64,000 bases of DNA from NCBI GenBank assembly GCA_947449255.1, contig CANFQX010000004.1, positions 1 through 64,000 of the forward strand, given 5' to 3'. A model generated the notes under the pieces. That model was not told the DNA's origin, searched no databases, and saw only the letters and a list, made by a program, of their open reading frames with translations. The stretch's first letter is position 1. Every line of letters starts with the position of its first letter. Shown in pieces: positions 8,543 to 16,661 of the stretch. This stretch comes from Pseudobdellovibrionaceae bacterium (GTDB taxonomy: Bacteria > Bdellovibrionota > Bdellovibrionia > Bdellovibrionales > Bdellovibrionaceae). The position numbers were made by a program, and so were the translations under genes.

Positions 8543-10102
8543 ATGGTAAAATTTAAGTTTGTTCAATTATCTACCTCAGCTCTCATCTTTGCTCTCACCT
8601 TTGCGTTGCAAGCGCAGGCCGATTATTGGGCTCAGTGCCAAAACTCACAAAAGAAAAAGTGCATGGAGACTTCCCCTGTAAACAAGGAGATCCCTGCAGT
8701 TTACAAAATTCTTGGCAACGGAAAAAATCCAACGGTTGAAACCCTATCTATAAAAAACAATGAATTTTCTAAGGAGATTTCAAGCCTTGAATCTGGCGAA
8801 GAAATCAAAACGCCCGAGACCCTCAACATCGAAGTGGATCCCTCGATTAAGTTTCAAGAGATCTGGGGCTTCGGGGGATCGATCACGGACTCTTGCATGG
8901 CCAACCTTGAAAAAATGTCGCCAAGTGATCGAAAAAAATTAATGCAGGATATTTTTTCGCGCCAATCTGGAGCTGGTTTTAGTTATCTGCGAGTTCCATT
9001 GGGTGCTAATGATTTTTCGAATGGTGACTACAGTCTAAATGATACAGCTAACAATAAGCCCGACCCACAGATGAAACACTTTGATAAAAGCAAGCTCTCT
9101 AAAACGATGAGATTTATTAAAGAGGCCAAGGCCATCAACCCGAGTATTAAGATCTTGGTTTCACCTTGGACACCGCCAGCTTGGATGAAGGATACAAAAA
9201 AACTTCGCGGCGGCCAATTGCTAGAAAAGTACCATGCAGCCTACGCCAAGTATTTGGCAAAAAGTGTAGAAACCTTCCAAGAAAATGGCATTCAGATCAA
9301 TCACATGACTGTCTTAAATGAACCACTCATAGGTGACGCAAAAACCAATTGGGAATTTCCTCAGGCCTATATGTCTACCGAGCAACAAAAAAAGTTTTTA
9401 ACAAAGAATATTGTACCCTTGATGAAAAAAAAGAACTTTCCAAGAATTTTAGCTCACGATCACAATTGGGATAATTCCTCTGAAGCAGAAAAGTTAGTCA
9501 ATGATCCACGCATAAAACCAGCGCTGGCGGGTGTTGCTATGCACTGCTATGGCGGCGACGAAAACGCCGAAAAGGAAGTCATTACTAATTATAGTTCTTC
9601 AAATGTGATGAATACGGAATGCACAGCTTCGTTTTCACCGAATGATCAAGGTGCCAATTCGTCGGAAATAAAACAGTCGCAATTTTCCTGGTGGTTAAGG
9701 ACGCAAAGTCTTGATTCCCTGAGAGCTGGAAGCTCCGGCGGGCTTGGATGGAATTTGTGTTTGGATGAAACCGGCGGCCCACAAAACAATGGCTGCAAAG
9801 ATTGTCGCGGCTTGATCACAATAGATCAAAAAAACCACCAAAAAGTGACTTTCAATCCTGAGTTCCAAGCGCTGGCTTTTTCCAGCAGAGCCTTACAAAA
9901 TGGAGCTCATCGCATTCATAGCAACAGCGGAGAAAAAAAGGACTTCACAAATGTGGCCTTTAAGAATCCTGACGGAAAAATTGTTGTTCTGCTTCATAAC
10001 AATCAACCTACAAAGCAGATCGTATCCCTGAAGATTCGCCCTTGTTCAAACACCATCCAAATTGAAATGCAACCCCAATCAGCATCGAGTGTGCATTTTT
10101 AA
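8543..10102 (+). CDS. Secreted glycoside hydrolase family 30 (glucosylceramidase-like)
   Basis: A 519-residue exported enzyme with a signal peptide (LSTSALIFALTFALQAQA, cleavage near residue 26). The GH30 (beta/alpha)8 domain runs from about residue 100 (IWGFGGSITDSC) to about 430, followed by the beta-sandwich typical of the family. The acid/base glutamate is E260 in VLNEP and the nucleophile E359 in NTECTASF. SPWTPPAWMK is also a family hallmark. The closest subfamily by motif appears to be GH30_1 (glucosylceramidase, removal of glucose from glucosylceramide), but bacterial members may act on other beta-glucosides. It is monogenic. In a predator such an enzyme could act on host or prey glycoconjugates; that is speculation. 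Confidence 0.87.
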   Translation: MVKFKFVQLSTSALIFALTFALQAQADYWAQCQNSQKKKCMETSPVNKEIPAVYKILGNGKNPTVETLSIKNNEFSKEISSLESGEEIKTPETLNIEVDPSIKFQEIWGFGGSITDSCMANLEKMSPSDRKKLMQDIFSRQSGAGFSYLRVPLGANDFSNGDYSLNDTANNKPDPQMKHFDKSKLSKTMRFIKEAKAINPSIKILVSPWTPPAWMKDTKKLRGGQLLEKYHAAYAKYLAKSVETFQENGIQINHMTVLNEPLIGDAKTNWEFPQAYMSTEQQKKFLTKNIVPLMKKKNFPRILAHDHNWDNSSEAEKLVNDPRIKPALAGVAMHCYGGDENAEKEVITNYSSSNVMNTECTASFSPNDQGANSSEIKQSQFSWWLRTQSLDSLRAGSSGGLGWNLCLDETGGPQNNGCKDCRGLITIDQKNHQKVTFNPEFQALAFSSRALQNGAHRIHSNSGEKKDFTNVAFKNPDGKIVVLLHNNQPTKQIVSLKIRPCSNTIQIEMQPQSASSVHF

Positions 10103-10321
10103 AATGAACTCTTTTTAAATTACGGCTGAGTCACCTTGCTGATAGTCACTATTCTGGTGTGCATTCTATTCCCAAAAAGGTCACATAAAAACCAAATCAA
10201 TGAAATTTTCGGGGATGACACCCTACTTAAGTCTGGTGTGTTGAACTTAAAGGTTTAAGACCCCAGCAAAGGTATCTTAAGATAAATACTCTGTATGATT
10301 CTTTTCCGGTGAGGTTTTTTA

Positions 10322-12352
10322 GTGGGAACAATTCAGTTTAAAAAAGATGATTTCGAAAACATTGTTGAGGCCCTCTCTGACCTTAAAAATGGCCACTATT
10401 GGAAAAGAGCAAAGCCTCAAGAAGATGAAAATCTAAATCTGCTTGCTAATAAAATCAATGAACTGGCCATCTCACTCGAAGTGCAAGCGCAAGATGATTT
10501 GCAATTAAGAAAGCTGATCAATAGCGTTCCCGATATGCTGGGCTACTGGGATGCTGATTTGCTTAATGTTCATGCGAACAATGCCTATTATAAATTTTTT
10601 GGAAAGTCTCCAAATGAAATATTCGGAAAACACATTCGAGAACTCCTGGGCGAGGAGGTCTACAAAAAAAATGAGCCTCACTTTAAAGCTGTCCTTGACG
10701 GTCTCCCACAGATTTTTGAACGGGAACTTCCCTTTGCCAGCGGCAAGGGCTCACGTCCCTGCCTGACCAAATATATTCCTGATTTTATCAACAACAGGGT
10801 TGCAGGTTTTTTTGTTGTCGTCACAGATCTGACTGAGCTTAAAAGGATGGATCAGAATTATAAGGCCGTGATCGAAACCCTGGGCGAGGGCGTGGTTCTG
10901 CAAAACCGCAAGGCTGAGATCATTGAATTCAATCAAAATGCTTGCACGATTCTTGGCCTTACCGAAGACCAGCTTGTAGGGCGCACCTCATTTGATCCTC
11001 GATGGAAAGCCATCAAAGAAGATGGCAGCGATTTTGATGGCTCCGAGCATCCTGCCATTGTTGCCCTGAAAACTGGAAAGTCGGTCGCTGGCGTTATCAT
11101 GGGAATTAAACTTCCTTCCGGGGAAACTCGCTGGCTCAATATCAATGCCAATCCGTATAAGATTCACAAAAAAAATTCTGAGCGCGCTGCTGAAGACACT
11201 GAGTCCAAAGAGCAAATGGTTGTGTGCACTTTTACAGATATTTCCAATATTAAATCCAGAGAAGATGAATTGCGCTTCATCCTGAAGTCACTGAAGATTG
11301 GGATTTGGAAACTTAATCCAGTCAATCAAAGCTTAACCTGGGATAAATCCATGTATGAACTTTTTGAAATCAATGAACAAGATTTCACTGGAGATTATCA
11401 AGCCTGGGAAAATACCCTGACAACAGAATCTAAAACCAAAGCTATCGAAGAATTAAATAAGGCCTTATCTGGAGAAAAAGAATTCAACACCGTATTTGAA
11501 ATAAAAACAAAGTCCTCCGGTCGGCGTTCAATATCTGGAATTGGGAAGGTTGATAGAGACCAATCTGGCAATGCGCTGATGATGTACGGCATTAACATGG
11601 ACTGCACTGATTCAGTCCTCCGAGAGCAAGAGATTCAAAGGCTCGCCAATGAAAGCCGAAGAAATGCAAAATTAGCATCGCTGGGTGAGCTTTCTGCCGG
11701 GATTGCTCATGAAATTAACAACCCCCTGGCCATCATTGATGGAAGTTTAGAACTCATATCAAAATACAGAGAAAATCCTGAAAAATTTGCGGCTAAAGTC
11801 GATGGAATGAAAAAAGCAACCCATCGAATTTCAAGAATCATTCAAAGTCTTAAGAAATTTTCGCGCTCAGACAGCAAGCCCATGTATCAAAACCATAAAC
11901 TCGGCGAAATTATCAATGACGCTGTTATACTGACTGAAGCTAAATCAAAAAAACATGACACTTCCGTCAGCGTTGAGAGCCATGCAAATATCATCCTGAA
12001 ATGTGATGAAATTGAGATTGAACAAGTTCTTGTGAACCTTATTAACAATGCCATCGATGCCATTTCAGACCGCTCTGAAAAATGGATTAAAATATCTTAT
12101 TTTGAAGAGGGTCCAGCTGTCGTCGTTCGAATCACTGACTCAGGACCGGGCATTCCCGAAAGTGTGCGGAATAAATTATTTGACCCCTTTTTCACGACGA
12201 AAGAAACCGGCGAAGGCACTGGCTTGGGCCTGTCCATCACCAAAGGAATTCTTGATGAACATGACGCAACAATCTCTGTTCTGGATACCTTGCCTAACAC
12301 CTGTTTTGAGATTAGGTTTCACAGAAAAGAGGAGATAAAACGTGTCAATTAA
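10322..12352 (+). CDS. Soluble PAS-domain sensor histidine kinase
   Basis: A 676-residue kinase without membrane segments. A short N-terminal helical region precedes three PAS domains (about 60-175, 177-305, 315-425), then HisKA with the phospho-acceptor H463 (GIAHEINNPLA) and a HATPase_c domain with N box (NLINNAIDAI), G1 (DSGPGIP), F (DPFFTTK) and G2 (GTGLGLS). The start is GTG at 10322, preceded by GGTGAGG. The stop codon overlaps the start of a receiver-only response regulator by 11 bases, so the two are translationally coupled and form a two-component system. The signal is unknown; a cytoplasmic ligand or redox cue sensed by PAS is likely. Confidence 0.92.
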   Translation: MGTIQFKKDDFENIVEALSDLKNGHYWKRAKPQEDENLNLLANKINELAISLEVQAQDDLQLRKLINSVPDMLGYWDADLLNVHANNAYYKFFGKSPNEIFGKHIRELLGEEVYKKNEPHFKAVLDGLPQIFERELPFASGKGSRPCLTKYIPDFINNRVAGFFVVVTDLTELKRMDQNYKAVIETLGEGVVLQNRKAEIIEFNQNACTILGLTEDQLVGRTSFDPRWKAIKEDGSDFDGSEHPAIVALKTGKSVAGVIMGIKLPSGETRWLNINANPYKIHKKNSERAAEDTESKEQMVVCTFTDISNIKSREDELRFILKSLKIGIWKLNPVNQSLTWDKSMYELFEINEQDFTGDYQAWENTLTTESKTKAIEELNKALSGEKEFNTVFEIKTKSSGRRSISGIGKVDRDQSGNALMMYGINMDCTDSVLREQEIQRLANESRRNAKLASLGELSAGIAHEINNPLAIIDGSLELISKYRENPEKFAAKVDGMKKATHRISRIIQSLKKFSRSDSKPMYQNHKLGEIINDAVILTEAKSKKHDTSVSVESHANIILKCDEIEIEQVLVNLINNAIDAISDRSEKWIKISYFEEGPAVVVRITDSGPGIPESVRNKLFDPFFTTKETGEGTGLGLSITKGILDEHDATISVLDTLPNTCFEIRFHRKEEIKRVN

Positions 12353-12686
12353 TGTCATTTACCTAGATGATGAGCCTATGCTGTGCGAACTCTTTTCTGA
12401 GTTTTTTTCTAGTGATGATATTATCATCACTACTTTCACAGACGTTTACACAGCTATCGATGAGATTAAAAAAAACCCCCCCGATTTAATTTTTATTGAT
12501 TTCAGATTGCCAGGAATGAACGGCGACCAAGTGGCTTTGCAACTGGCCCCTAGCATCCCCAAATTTTTAATCACTGGGGATATCGATGTTGAAACCGCCT
12601 ACAAATTTACCAAAGTTATTCCAAAACCCTATAAAAGGGATGAGATTAGCAGCATTCTGAATGAGGCCTTAAGCCTGAAGAAGTAA
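12342..12686 (+). CDS. Single-domain response regulator (CheY-like)
   Basis: A 114-residue receiver domain with no output domain. The acidic pocket is DDE at residues 9-11, the phosphorylated aspartate is D53 (FIDFRLPGMNG), the switch Thr is in LITGD and the conserved lysine is in IPKPYK. The gene overlaps the 3' end of the histidine-kinase gene. The output must come from protein-protein contact, for example a phosphorelay partner, a motor or a secretion component; nothing downstream on this strand reveals it. Confidence 0.88.
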   Translation: MSINVIYLDDEPMLCELFSEFFSSDDIIITTFTDVYTAIDEIKKNPPDLIFIDFRLPGMNGDQVALQLAPSIPKFLITGDIDVETAYKFTKVIPKPYKRDEISSILNEALSLKK

Positions 12687-12712
12687 ACACCACTTCAAGC
12701 TGGCCTGTATTT

Positions 12713-14338
12713 TTACTTCTGAGAACTCAGATACCCCACAATGTCAACATTTGGGGGTTGAGCGATACCAGCCCCTGGTTTGGGGCCGTTGAGCTCCGCT
12801 AAGGAGTAATCCATCCTAGCATCATAACGCCTCTCATATTGATACCGCAGCCATCGCTCTTGACGAAACCAACTCAATTTATTTTCATTGTCCGAGCACG
12901 AAGCCAACTCTTGCGGACTTTTGGCTCCCCATCGAAGTTCAACACAATGATAAGGATCAAAGCTCAAATCAAAGAGTCTTTTTCGTACGTCTTCTAAATT
13001 TAAGTTCACTTTGCGGCCATCTGAATTCACGTAGGAGATTTGACAGCTTTTCGACTCCGTTTGATAGGTTTTTAAAAGATCGGCGGGAAGATTTGTGCCC
13101 GTATAAATAATTGCAGGGTCATTATCATTATATCGTTTTATAATATCTTGGGACTCACTTAAAAGCTCCATGTAAGAAATTTTTAAACGAGCATCCCTGG
13201 AAGGACTTGCGTAATTTTCCCAATCCCCGTCGGTCCCATAAATATTATAAGGCAATCGATAAGGATGTTCGTTGTTTTGAATTCCTGAATCCACGGCCGC
13301 TTTCACAGCTGCGATGCGGTCTTGCAGTCCACTGCAAATATCGTGAACATTTTCTTTCATATCTAAAATGGGATCAATTTTTAGATGACCTTTTGCGAGC
13401 TTCACTCGCACATACTCATAGTAGGATACTATTTTTCCTTCAAATATAAATTGGCTGTTTTCCCAATTTGCTGGGGGATTGGCTGCATTTCCATAAAATT
13501 GCTCAAGGCTCAATGAACTCAGTTGGTTATTTTTTGCCCCAACAATTTTGCCATAATAAAGATTCCCATCGTTGTCAGACCATTCACCCGAAACGGCAAG
13601 GGGACGAAAATTTTTAAATCCAGCGCCTTGATAGGGGTTGCTGCGCACAAATTTACGGCTAAACATTCCCGATGTGATGGAATTGTCTGGATGAGCATCG
13701 ATATAAAAAGCGCGCCCATCATCAGTCACTTTATAGATGATGGTCACATGCCCATTGGGATCATAAAGAACAGTTCCTGAATGAATCCCTTCTCGATCAA
13801 TTCTAACGGGATAATAATCTGAAAATAACCCCTGATCCTCAATGCCCATCATGCGATAAGATGCAGAAGAAGTGACATTTAAAATAGTCCTTAAAACAGA
13901 ATTGGCATTTGAATAAATAAAATTGGCGTCATATCTTCCCGTGACCCGATTACCAAAGGGCGTGTACCGAATGTCACCACCATTTCCCGCGACATTTCTT
14001 GGCGCCACCCCACTTTGTACGGACATGGGTAAACCATTTTTCCAAGCAAAATAAGACCGCAATAAATAAGGTAAATCTGCACAATCGGCAAAAAAATCAA
14101 GACCTGAGGGATCCGAATAAGAATAGGGATTGGCCGAACTTCTGAGGCAACTGCTGACCTTTCCACAACTTCTTTTTTCAACGGCATACCCAATTCGGGC
14201 AACAAATTCACCAAAATTGGATTCATCTTGGTAGCTCCAACTGGGCTTGGTTATTTTCCAATCTGGGAATTGTGCTTCCGCAATTGCCGTTAAAAAGATG
14301 ATGAATAGAAGACACAGATATTTCAAAGAATATTTCAT
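12713..14338 (-). CDS. Exported protein with cysteine-peptidase/transglutaminase-like features
   Basis: A 541-residue protein with a signal peptide (YLCLLFIIFLTAIAEA, cleavage near residue 22). Near residue 85 is a Cys-containing helix (FFADCADLPYLLRSYFAWK). About 110 residues later comes GHVTIIYKVTDDGRAFYIDAHPD, an arrangement of Cys, then His on a beta strand, then a polar residue, as in the NlpC/P60, CHAP and transglutaminase-like folds. The C-terminal 250 residues are polar and helical with several more cysteines and no recognised domain. The ribosome binding site GGGGGAGGT is strong. It ends head-to-tail against the response-regulator gene on the other strand. A cell-wall or protein-processing role is only an inference; it may be a lineage-specific family. 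Confidence 0.6.
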   Translation of the reverse strand: MKYSLKYLCLLFIIFLTAIAEAQFPDWKITKPSWSYQDESNFGEFVARIGYAVEKRSCGKVSSCLRSSANPYSYSDPSGLDFFADCADLPYLLRSYFAWKNGLPMSVQSGVAPRNVAGNGGDIRYTPFGNRVTGRYDANFIYSNANSVLRTILNVTSSASYRMMGIEDQGLFSDYYPVRIDREGIHSGTVLYDPNGHVTIIYKVTDDGRAFYIDAHPDNSITSGMFSRKFVRSNPYQGAGFKNFRPLAVSGEWSDNDGNLYYGKIVGAKNNQLSSLSLEQFYGNAANPPANWENSQFIFEGKIVSYYEYVRVKLAKGHLKIDPILDMKENVHDICSGLQDRIAAVKAAVDSGIQNNEHPYRLPYNIYGTDGDWENYASPSRDARLKISYMELLSESQDIIKRYNDNDPAIIYTGTNLPADLLKTYQTESKSCQISYVNSDGRKVNLNLEDVRKRLFDLSFDPYHCVELRWGAKSPQELASCSDNENKLSWFRQERWLRYQYERRYDARMDYSLAELNGPKPGAGIAQPPNVDIVGYLSSQK

Positions 14339-14574
14339 GATACCTCCCCCAAGAAATAGAAGTCAGCCACATACGCTCTAAAATTGAACTCTATAAAAAA
14401 TTTGTGTACTGCATTTTGAATGACTAGAGTTTTGCCTAAGAATAGAAGGAACTTTTCCAAAGTAAAAGTCACCGAACTGCGAAAGAATACAAAAATTAAG
14501 CAAGGATTTTGCTAAATGGCGGTAATGCCGTACCAAGGAATAAGGATATGAAAACTCCTCACATGAGGAATCCT

Positions 14575-14601
14575 AAAATCAGGGTTTCAACCCTCTCATG
14601 G
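14575..14601 (-). terminator. Possible weak terminator of ftsY
   Basis: Downstream of the ftsY stop, AGGGTT and AACCCT form a short stem with a 2-base loop, followed on the minus strand by GATTTT. The stem is only about 6 bp, so this is tentative. Confidence 0.3.
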
Positions 14602-14614
14602 ATTTCATTTTATT

Positions 14615-15745
14615 TTACTGAAAAATAGAGTCGACAAACTCTTGCGCCGAAAACGCACGCAAATCCTGAATTCGTTCTCCGACACCTATAAGCTTAATTG
14701 GAATTTGAAGCTCTTGCGCTAAGCCGACAGCCACACCACCTTTTGCCGTGCCATCCATTTTAGTCAAGATGGCCCCAGTCAAGCCCAAGGCTTTATGAAA
14801 TTCTCTAGCTTGCATCAAAGCGTTTTGTCCGGAGTTTGCATCCAAGACTATCAAAGTTTCATGAGGAGCTTCAGGAATGACTTTTGCCATGACCCGCTTT
14901 ATTTTTTTAATTTCTTCCATCAAATTTGCCTGAGTGTGCAAACGCCCCGCCGTATCGACAATCAAAATATCATAGGACTGTGCCTTGGCCTTGGCCAAGG
15001 CATCATAGGCAACAGCACTAGGGTCAGTGACACCCTCTGGTGAAAAGATCTCGACATGAGCACGGTCTGTCCAAACTTTCAATTGGCCACCAGCTGCAGC
15101 CCGAAAGGTGTCACCGGCAGCAACCAAAACTTTTTTCCCCTGCTTTGCCAGTTGCGCAGAAATTTTACCAATGGAAGTCGTTTTGCCCGCTCCATTCACT
15201 CCAACAATCATCAATACTGTTGGACCAGATGGTGCAAAACAAATTTTCTCGAGGATTCCCTCTGCAGAGAAAACTTTTTCAGAGCCCGCAAATATATTTT
15301 TAATCTCGGTTTTTAGAGTTTCACGAATTGTTTCATAATCGGCGCGCTCAGCCTTTGAAAGTTTTTCTTGCAAGGCACCCATCAGTCGCTGAACCGTCAA
15401 GGGTCCCAGATCACTGGTGTACAGAATTTCTTCAATTTCATCAAGATGCTGACCGCTAGCTTCCGTTTTAAACAATGCCCTGATGCGACCAAAAAGATTT
15501 TCTTCAGTTTTTTTTAAGGCCTCTTTAAGGTTAACTTCGACCTCTGCCACGGTTGTTTTTGGAAGTGACACTTCAGGTGCAGAAGGCGTTGGTGTTGGCG
15601 CCTCAGAAACTTGCGAAATCTCTTCCCGTTTTTCCTTACGAACAATTCGGAAAAATTTCAGCATTATTCCAACCACAATGGCGGTGAATAAAACAGCTCC
15701 AAGACCAAATAAAATTTCAACTAACTGTTCGTGGCTGAGTGGCAT
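14615..15745 (-). CDS. ftsY: Signal recognition particle receptor FtsY, membrane-anchored form
   Basis: A 376-residue SRP receptor GTPase that docks ribosome-nascent chain complexes at the inner membrane. An N-terminal transmembrane helix (about 6-28, ILFGLGAVLFTAIVVGIML) precedes a short proline-rich acidic linker, then the four-helix N domain (about 70-155) and the G domain with GVNGAGKTTS, the I-box DTFRAAA, DTAGR and TKMDGTAKGG. The start ATG at 15745 has AGAGGG upstream; an in-frame TTG 15 bases earlier is less likely. A true transmembrane anchor replaces the long acidic A domain of enterobacterial FtsY. Immediately upstream lies an unknown exported-protein gene. Confidence 0.94.
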   Translation of the reverse strand: MPLSHEQLVEILFGLGAVLFTAIVVGIMLKFFRIVRKEKREEISQVSEAPTPTPSAPEVSLPKTTVAEVEVNLKEALKKTEENLFGRIRALFKTEASGQHLDEIEEILYTSDLGPLTVQRLMGALQEKLSKAERADYETIRETLKTEIKNIFAGSEKVFSAEGILEKICFAPSGPTVLMIVGVNGAGKTTSIGKISAQLAKQGKKVLVAAGDTFRAAAGGQLKVWTDRAHVEIFSPEGVTDPSAVAYDALAKAKAQSYDILIVDTAGRLHTQANLMEEIKKIKRVMAKVIPEAPHETLIVLDANSGQNALMQAREFHKALGLTGAILTKMDGTAKGGVAVGLAQELQIPIKLIGVGERIQDLRAFSAQEFVDSIFQ

Positions 15746-15789
15746 ATTTTCCCTCTGCAATCATGGATTTTATAGGCCCTTTATGTAGC

Positions 15790-16326
15790 CTATAAATGTT
15801 GGACTGGGAACAAGGGCTTCGTATTATATTGTGCATTATTACAAAGGACTCGACAGAGACCAGGCTCAGGATGATTTTCACCGCCCAAAGCGCCTCTGAG
15901 CGTGGCTTGATAATCTTCCGGATCAAAATGGCTGCGACCATCACAGTCATGAATGTCGCGCTCTTCTTTGAGCCACCCCACATAATCTGCAGTTCGATAA
16001 TCAGTTTCCTGAGACAACCGACAACCCATATAACAATGAGCAACTTTATCATTTTTCATTTTCTTTGCAAGGGGCTCTTCGAACTTAAAAACTGAATAAG
16101 CTCTCAACAGCAACACGGGATTAGGCATTGCAGGCTCAATTGCGCGCCAATTTTCCTGAGTCCGTATGAGTTCCTGAATGCTAACAAAGTAATGATGAGT
16201 GACAGGATTCACCTCTTTTTTATAGCAGTCCTTCTGAAGGTCTTGCGCCAAAGAAAGTGAAGAAAAAGACCCCAAAATCGCAAAAACAAAAAACTTAAAA
16301 TAAAAAGCACCGAAAAAAGTTTTCAT
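15790..16326 (-). CDS. Cysteine-rich exported protein of unknown function
   Basis: A 178-residue protein starting at the ATG at 16326, which places a good signal peptide (FYFKFFVFAILGSFSSLSLAQ) at the N-terminus. A longer frame upstream exists, but it would overlap the dispersed repeat at 16.5 kb and lacks a signal. The mature protein carries conserved-looking Cys/His-rich stretches (HCYMGCRLSQ, DIHDCDGRSHFD, CRVLCNN). These could form disulfides or bind metal. No named family recognised. It lies 44 bases upstream of ftsY on the same strand and may share its transcript. Confidence 0.65.
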   Translation of the reverse strand: MKTFFGAFYFKFFVFAILGSFSSLSLAQDLQKDCYKKEVNPVTHHYFVSIQELIRTQENWRAIEPAMPNPVLLLRAYSVFKFEEPLAKKMKNDKVAHCYMGCRLSQETDYRTADYVGWLKEERDIHDCDGRSHFDPEDYQATLRGALGGENHPEPGLCRVLCNNAQYNTKPLFPVQHL

Positions 16327-16478
16327 AGATCTAAGATAGTACCAGCGAACTCCAAAAAAAATAAAGTGAGATTTAAGCAAGACAGCATCATATTCAAACC
16401 AAACCAGCCCCAAAAAATAATAAATTCGCATATGACCCAATTCAAATCTAAAACCCAGCAATTTTCGCATTAAAAAAG

Positions 16479-16565
16479 ACTTCGCCCTCAAGCGCACGAT
16501 GCGCTTGAGGAAGGCCGCTCAGGATGGCCAGACAATGTCACACCAAGAGCAGCTGAATAAAAAAA
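16479..16565 (+). repeat. Dispersed hairpin element, copy A
   Basis: About 87 nt. It starts ACTTCGCCC, then a perfect 11-bp stem with CGA loop (16486-16510, arm CCTCAAGCGCA), then a second weak GGCCG/TGGCC stem, about 15 divergent bases, and CAGCTG plus an A-rich run. The first 54 bases are identical to copy B at 46742 and the layout equals copy C at 52622 (minus strand). The distance from first stem base to CAGCTG is 64 in all three. It lies 3' of smc, in opposite orientation to it. Confidence 0.85.
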
Positions 16566-16594
16566 GCCCCCAGGAAATCCATTCCCGAGGGCTT
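16562..16594 (-). terminator. Rho-independent terminator of smc
   Basis: AAAGCCC/GGGCTTT arms enclose a 19-base loop. On the minus strand the stem is followed by a run of T, about 70 bases after the smc stop codon. It abuts the A-run end of the dispersed element. Confidence 0.7.
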
Positions 16595-16661
16595 TAAAAA
16601 ATTTTTAATTTAGAGAAACCTTAAAGCGATCTGAATCTCAGAAAGACTCAAGATATAACCC

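Noticed and set aside
15796-16095. Plus-strand frame opposite the Cys-rich exported protein
   Set aside because: Shadow of the minus-strand gene, which has a signal peptide and plausible codon use.
16327-16497. 57-residue N-terminal extension of the exported protein at 15790-16326
   Set aside because: It would bury the signal peptide and overlap the dispersed hairpin element.
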